DNA of 64,000 nt from NCBI RefSeq assembly GCF_002951835.1, contig NZ_CP019448.1, positions 1,922,001 through 1,986,000 on the forward strand, in the 5' to 3' direction. Numbering within the stretch: position 1 is the first letter of the stretch; each line of letters begins with the position of its first letter. Both the position numbers and the translations under genes were made by a program. This document shows, piece after piece, positions 59,716 through 64,000 of the stretch. Below the pieces are notes generated by a model that was not told the DNA's origin, made no database searches, and was given only the letters and a program-made list of their open reading frames with translations. The DNA comes from Simonsiella muelleri ATCC 29453. GTDB taxonomy: Bacteria > Pseudomonadota > Gammaproteobacteria > Burkholderiales > Neisseriaceae.

Positions 59716-60564
59716 TCATACTTTTTGAAGCACTGCCAAATATTTCGCGTGAAATGCAATGTGTTCGCCAATAAATGTGCTGACAAAATAATAGCTATGG
59801 TCGTAACCTTCGCGCATATTCAGTTCTAACGCGAAACCGCGTTCTGCCGCCACTTGAGCCAGTTTTTCAGGCTGCAATTCGCGTGGATAAAACTCATCTG
59901 CTGTGCCTTGGTCAATTTTACATGGCAATAAAGTTTCGGCTTCGCGCAATAATGTAACGCTGTCGTATGTTTTCCATGCGGCAGTGTCTTTGCCTAAATA
60001 TTCACGGAATGCGGCTTGCCCCCAAGCAGAATCGCTGGGCGATACAATCGGCGCGAATGCAGAAACTGATTGATAACGCTCTGGATTTTTGATGGCAATT
60101 TGCAATGCGCCGTGTCCACCCATGCTGTGCCCTGCAATACTGCGAGTTTGATTGACTGGGAAATTTTGTTCAATCAAATCAGGCAATTCATTCACAATGT
60201 AATCATACATATGATAGTTTTTCGCCCATGGTTCTTGGGTGGCGTTCACATAAAAACCTGCGCCATGTCCAATGTTGATGGCATTTTGATTGGGTACATC
60301 ATCGCCACGCGGAGACGTGTCGGGCATCACAATGGCGATACCGTGTTCGGCGGCATAACGTTGTGCGCCTGCTTTGGTGGCGAAGTTTTCATCGGTGCAA
60401 GTCAAACCTGATAACCAATACAATACGGGTACGCGGCTGCCTGAAAGGGCTCGCGGCGGCAGATAAATGGCGAAAATCATGTCGCATTGGTTGGATTGAG
60501 AAAAGTGGCGATAGCGGCGGTGTGCGCCGTTGAAATGTTTGTATTCGTTGAGTAAAGTGAGCAT
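59716..60564 (-). CDS. fghA: S-formylglutathione hydrolase
   Basis: 282 residues of the alpha/beta hydrolase fold (esterase D family). The nucleophile Ser147 is in GHSMGGHG; a likely catalytic His is in GYDHSYYF near the C-terminus. LYWLSGLTCTDENF is a conserved family stretch. It releases formate from S-formylglutathione, the second step after AdhC, whose gene lies 89 bp upstream on the same strand. Confidence 0.95.
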   Translation of the reverse strand: MLTLLNEYKHFNGAHRRYRHFSQSNQCDMIFAIYLPPRALSGSRVPVLYWLSGLTCTDENFATKAGAQRYAAEHGIAIVMPDTSPRGDDVPNQNAINIGHGAGFYVNATQEPWAKNYHMYDYIVNELPDLIEQNFPVNQTRSIAGHSMGGHGALQIAIKNPERYQSVSAFAPIVSPSDSAWGQAAFREYLGKDTAAWKTYDSVTLLREAETLLPCKIDQGTADEFYPRELQPEKLAQVAAERGFALELNMREGYDHSYYFVSTFIGEHIAFHAKYLAVLQKV

Positions 60565-60653
60565 GAATCTGTTTCCAATTGGTGTTGTCTATTTTCAGGC
60601 TGCCTGAATGAAGCTGGGTCAATACCCAGCTTATTGGCTATGAATACAGGTTC

Positions 60654-61775
60654 TTAGAAATGAATGACTGTACGAATCGATTTGCCTTCGTGCATCAAAT
60701 CGAACGCGTTGTTGATGTCTTCCAATGGCATGGTATGTGTGATGAAATCGCTCAATTTAAACTCACCGTGTTGATATTGGTCAATTAAATCAGGCAATTC
60801 GCTGCGACCTTTGTAGCCGCCAAACGCCGAACCGCGCCACACACGTCCTGTTACCAATTGGAATGGACGCGTTTTGATTTCTGCTCCTGCAGGCGCAACT
60901 CCGATAATCACGCTTTCGCCCCAGCCTTTGTGGCAGCATTCCAACGCGGCGCGCATCAAATCTACGTTGCCAACGCATTCAAATGAGAAATCTACGCCGC
61001 CATCGGTCATTTCAATAATCACGTCTTGAATCGGTTTGTCGTAATCTTTGGGATTGACAAAATCGGTTGCACCCAATTCTTTGGCTTTGGCGAATTTATC
61101 GGGATTGATATCAACGGCAATAATGCGGCTGGCTTTAGACATTCGTGCGCCAATAATCGCTGCCAAGCCAATACCACCCAAACCGAACACCGCTACGGTG
61201 TCGCCCGCTTTGACTTTAGCGGTTTTGGTAACTGCACCGATGCCTGTGGTTACGCCGCAACCGAGTAAGCAAACTTCTTCCAATGGCGCATCATCTTGAA
61301 TTTTTGCCAATGAATATTGTGAAACCACTGTGTATTCAGAGAAAGTAGATGTACCCATGTAGTGATAAATTGGTTTGCCATCTTTGTAGAAACGTGTGGT
61401 GCCATCTGGCATTAAGCCTTTGCCTTGTGTGGCGCGAACGGAAGAACAAAGATTGGTTTTGCCTGATGTGCAGAATTTGCATTGTTTGCATTCAGCAGTG
61501 TAGAGCGGAATAACGTGGTCGCCAACCGCAAAATCGGTAACGCCTTCGCCTACGGCTTCTACGATGCCAGCACCTTCGTGTCCCAAAACGCAAGGGAATA
61601 CGCCTTCGGAATCTTGTCCTGATAAGGTGTAGGCATCGGTGTGGCAAACGCCTGTTGCCACAATGCGTACCAGTACTTCGCCTGCTTGTGGTGGCATTAA
61701 GTCAATTTCTTCAATGACTAAAGGTTGATTGGGCGCGTAAGCAACGGCTGCACGGGTTTTGATGAACTGCGTCAT
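60654..61775 (-). CDS. adhC: S-(hydroxymethyl)glutathione dehydrogenase, class III alcohol dehydrogenase
   Basis: 373 residues from the ATG at 61775 with CAGGA upstream; the longer frame lacks support. The catalytic zinc motif GHEGAGIVE near residue 66 and structural zinc cysteines (CKQCKFCTSGKTNLC) are present, with the nucleotide motif GLGGIGLAAI mid-protein. It oxidises the formaldehyde-glutathione adduct with NAD and can reduce S-nitrosoglutathione. Its stop codon lies in the terminus of a family A remnant (60641-60656). fghA follows. Confidence 0.96.
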   Translation of the reverse strand: MTQFIKTRAAVAYAPNQPLVIEEIDLMPPQAGEVLVRIVATGVCHTDAYTLSGQDSEGVFPCVLGHEGAGIVEAVGEGVTDFAVGDHVIPLYTAECKQCKFCTSGKTNLCSSVRATQGKGLMPDGTTRFYKDGKPIYHYMGTSTFSEYTVVSQYSLAKIQDDAPLEEVCLLGCGVTTGIGAVTKTAKVKAGDTVAVFGLGGIGLAAIIGARMSKASRIIAVDINPDKFAKAKELGATDFVNPKDYDKPIQDVIIEMTDGGVDFSFECVGNVDLMRAALECCHKGWGESVIIGVAPAGAEIKTRPFQLVTGRVWRGSAFGGYKGRSELPDLIDQYQHGEFKLSDFITHTMPLEDINNAFDLMHEGKSIRTVIHF

Positions 61776-61929
61776 GATGTATATCCTGTTAATGTAGAAA
61801 GGAAAAGCATTATAGAGCAAAAGCAGCCTGAAAAATACATTCCAAGCTGCTTTTAGCATAATTAATTGATGCTGATTTGGGTTTAATATCAGTAGAATTC
61901 CCTGAAACGGTTACTCTATTTTTCCATTT

Positions 61930-62010
61930 TTTTAAGAATCTGTATTCATAAAAATACTACTGCATTGTCTGCTCCATTATGTGCTTGATGTGAACGACCG
62001 TCATCATGAC
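61930..62010. repeat. Family A left end joined to a family B interior fragment
   Basis: AAGAATCTGTATTCATA (family A left end) is followed by CTACTGCATTGTCTGCTCC and a GACCGTCATCAT segment that matches the family B interior of the 38922 composite. It ends just before the pldA stop codon. Confidence 0.5.
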
Positions 62011-62013
62011 AAA

Positions 62014-63132
62014 TCACAAACCATCCCAACCTTGGAACATCAAACCCATACCAATCCCCGTCTGTTTATGATTGTAATCCAATAAGTTTTCGCCATAACC
62101 ATGGAAACCTTGCACAAAACCTTTGAGTTTACCTTTGATGGGGAATGTGTACGCCAATTCAATTGCACCTTTATTGTGGAACGGATTGTAGCGCAATGTA
62201 GACGTTAAACTGCGTTTTTCATCAAAATTATACGATGTTCTGATGTCGCCAAAACCATAGTAATCAGTGATATCGGGATTATCATCTTGGCTGTCTTTGG
62301 ACGGATCCAATCGCGCCCACAAACGCGGTTGTATAGTCAATTTACCCCATTCCATACCCGCCATCGCGTAAATACGGTTCCATGAACGCGATGCAGGTCG
62401 GTTTTGTCCATTGGAATGATGAACAAAACCCGCGCCCAACATTCGCAATTTCCCTCCCCAAGGCAAATCTGCTTTCACAGGCTGCGTCAAGAAAATTTCG
62501 GGCTGATAATCATTGTTGCGAAACGGTGCAGAATCACTGCCCCAGTTATACATTTGCCAATTAGATTGTTGCGTGTACCCCATCCACAAATCTGCTTTGG
62601 TTTTAAACAAATCTTGCATCACTTTGGTTTTGAAAGAAAATTGAAATTTCCCTTCCAAATGTTTTTGTTTGGACTGAATATCGTTGTCTGTTACCCCACG
62701 CGATGGGCTGCTCGGGTATAAATTTGGGCTGGTATTGTACCAAAATGGCATAATATACATTGGGTTATGTTCACGAACCGTTAATAAGCCGCTCTCACTG
62801 TTTTCATCCAAATCATACAATTCGCTCAATGGCGTGCGACTGGAAACTGTATTAGGCGCTTCTGCCAACACCACTTGCGCTTCACGTTTTTCAATAGAAT
62901 GGTTTAACGTTTTCTCCAAATCCAACACGCTGCGTGTGGTGGCGGTTACTTCAGATGGTGGTTGTAACGCGGTATCGGCGGCGGTCGGTTGATGATGATG
63001 CAAGCGGTCATAACACGCCAAACGCGCCGTAGCGTCCGTCAAATTCAAACACTTCTGCACATTATCCGCCGCCTGAACCCAGGCTGGACTCAATGCCAGT
63101 AATACAGAGAAAGAAAGAGGTAAGTATTTCAT
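62014..63132 (-). CDS. pldA: Outer membrane phospholipase A
   Basis: 372 residues from the ATG at 63132 (or 374 from 63138). A signal peptide (LPLSFSVLLALSPAWVQAA) precedes a Cys-containing N-terminal segment and a 12-strand beta barrel. The OMPLA active-site motif FVHHSNGQ with the nearby SRSWNR is present. It hydrolyses phospholipids in the outer membrane and needs calcium and dimerisation. It is longer than the E. coli enzyme because of a periplasmic N-terminal region of about 100 residues. Confidence 0.93.
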   Translation of the reverse strand: MKYLPLSFSVLLALSPAWVQAADNVQKCLNLTDATARLACYDRLHHHQPTAADTALQPPSEVTATTRSVLDLEKTLNHSIEKREAQVVLAEAPNTVSSRTPLSELYDLDENSESGLLTVREHNPMYIMPFWYNTSPNLYPSSPSRGVTDNDIQSKQKHLEGKFQFSFKTKVMQDLFKTKADLWMGYTQQSNWQMYNWGSDSAPFRNNDYQPEIFLTQPVKADLPWGGKLRMLGAGFVHHSNGQNRPASRSWNRIYAMAGMEWGKLTIQPRLWARLDPSKDSQDDNPDITDYYGFGDIRTSYNFDEKRSLTSTLRYNPFHNKGAIELAYTFPIKGKLKGFVQGFHGYGENLLDYNHKQTGIGMGLMFQGWDGL

Positions 63133-63321
63133 AATCATTTAAATTAAATAAAAAAATTAAAAAAAATTTTCAAGAGATTTTCCGTCCCCATAGGGCTTCA
63201 GGCTGCCTGAAAAACATACAAGCGTGATTGTAGCTTAACACCATTTTATTTTGTATGATTTTAACATTCAGGCAGCCTGAAAAAATAAATTTTGTTGCTT
63301 TTTTTCAATTAATTCACTGAA

Positions 63322-64000
63322 TTAGTCCACACCACGTGCGCGATTCTCATGAAATTGCGCTTGCCAGTCGGCGAATTTACCTTGTTCAATTGCTTCGCGC
63401 ATTTCCGCCATAATCACTTGATAAAAATGCAAATTATGAATCGTGCAAAGTTGCGCCCCTAAAATTTCGCCCACTTTATCCAAATGGTGCAAATAAGCAC
63501 GACTAAAATGCTGACACGCATAGCAAGTACAACTTTCATCTAACGGACGCTTATCAAAACGGTGTTTGGCATTGCGGATTTTCAAATCGCCAAAACGCGT
63601 AAACAACCAACCATTTCGCGCATTACGAGTCGGCATCACGCAGTCAAACATATCCACGCCATGCGCCACACCATACACCAAATCTTCAGGTGTCCCCACT
63701 CCCATCAAATAATGTGGCTTACTTTCAGGCAGCATCGGAGCGATTGCACGCAACATTCGGTACATTTCGGGTTTCGGTTCACCCACAGACAAACCACCAA
63801 TCGCAATCCCTTTAAAACCAATGTCTTCTAATCCGCGTAAACTTTCTTCGCGCAAATCTTCATACATCGCACCTTGAATGATGCCAAACAACGCATTCGG
63901 ATTATTCAAATCTTCAAACGCTTTTTTGCTGCGTTCTGCCCAGCGCAACGACATTTGCAACGATTTTCGTGCTTGTTCGTGCGTGGCTTCACCCGGCGTG
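63322..64000 (-). CDS. tgt: Queuine tRNA-ribosyltransferase, partial
   Basis: The C-terminal 225 codons are visible; the frame is open to the right edge (TPGEATHEQARKSLQM). Signatures are FGIIQGAMYEDLREES, GGLSVGEPKPEMY, HYLMGVGTPED and the zinc ligands in CTCYACQHFSR. It exchanges G34 for preQ1 in queuosine tRNAs. The gene starts outside the window. Confidence 0.97.
   Translation of the reverse strand, partial: TPGEATHEQARKSLQMSLRWAERSKKAFEDLNNPNALFGIIQGAMYEDLREESLRGLEDIGFKGIAIGGLSVGEPKPEMYRMLRAIAPMLPESKPHYLMGVGTPEDLVYGVAHGVDMFDCVMPTRNARNGWLFTRFGDLKIRNAKHRFDKRPLDESCTCYACQHFSRAYLHHLDKVGEILGAQLCTIHNLHFYQVIMAEMREAIEQGKFADWQAQFHENRARGVD

Overview
The window is chromosomal DNA of a Neisseriaceae bacterium of the Kingella/Simonsiella/Alysiella kind. 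The main evidence is the very frequent DNA uptake sequence (DUS) TTCAGGC(A/T)GCCTGAA, which carries AGGCAGCCTGAA (the published Kingella-type dialect) on one strand and AGGCTGCCTGAA (the published Simonsiella-type dialect) on the other. Gene content fits: pilT/pilU, a type IV pilin-like protein, OMPLA, nitrate sensing, and a rpsF-priB-rpsR-rplI operon. Base composition is moderately AT-rich. I saw no rRNA, tRNA, CRISPR array, prophage or intact insertion sequence. The window starts inside a VWA gene and ends inside tgt.

Layout. 1-3.7 kb: a minus-strand tellurite-type stress cluster (VWA, TerD, VWA, TerD, AIM24-like, TerD). 3.8-7.4 kb: a metallo-beta-lactamase-fold hydrolase, a MAPEG protein, glnB, purK and a peroxiredoxin. 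7.5-9.9 kb: pilU and pilT, ended by a strong terminator. 10-20 kb: M14 peptidase, ftsB, eno, hpt, a nitronate monooxygenase, pgeF and carB, with an unassigned structured RNA plus terminator ahead of carB. 20.2-26.5 kb: tatD, the ribosomal protein operon with a probable S6:S18 leader, ribD, rsgA, aroA and a lipoprotein. 26.7-29.6 kb: a three-gene CheX/CheY/membrane-CheA-like phosphorelay. 29.9-36.8 kb: proB, mfd, a pilin-like gene, rsmG and parA. 37.3-38.9 kb: two cold-shock-domain/DUF1294 membrane proteins, the first frameshifted. 39.3-44.4 kb: a small monooxygenase, moeB-like, mnmA, then a divergent Lgt-like protein, a small membrane protein and a cysteine-rich radical SAM enzyme resembling the archaeal tetraether-lipid synthase family. 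44.7-53.1 kb: two NarK transporters, NarX, NarL, a molybdate-binding TOBE protein and modCBA. 53.3-64 kb: ppsR, ubiC, trpD, metW, pncB, ubiA, an Smr protein, the glutathione-dependent formaldehyde pair fghA/adhC, pldA and partial tgt.

How the parts relate. Nitrate transport (two NarK), nitrate sensing (NarX/NarL), molybdate uptake (ModABC), a molybdate-binding protein and a MoeB-like adenylyltransferase together imply molybdoenzyme-dependent nitrate respiration, although no nitrate reductase genes lie here. ubiC and ubiA supply the first two steps of ubiquinone synthesis from opposite ends of a 3.7-kb stretch. The DUS sequences do more than mark DNA for uptake: inverted DUS form terminator-like hairpins, DUS supply stop codons for several genes, and in-frame DUS encode recurrent peptides (FRLPE, SGSLK) inside proteins. 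Intergenic spaces also hold two families of small inverted-terminal-repeat elements, often nested in each other.

Most worth follow-up: the Lgt-like/radical SAM gene set, the membrane CheA-like phosphorelay lacking CheW and receptors, the structured RNA upstream of carB, the nested intergenic elements, and the one-base frameshift at a G tract in the cold-shock/DUF1294 gene.
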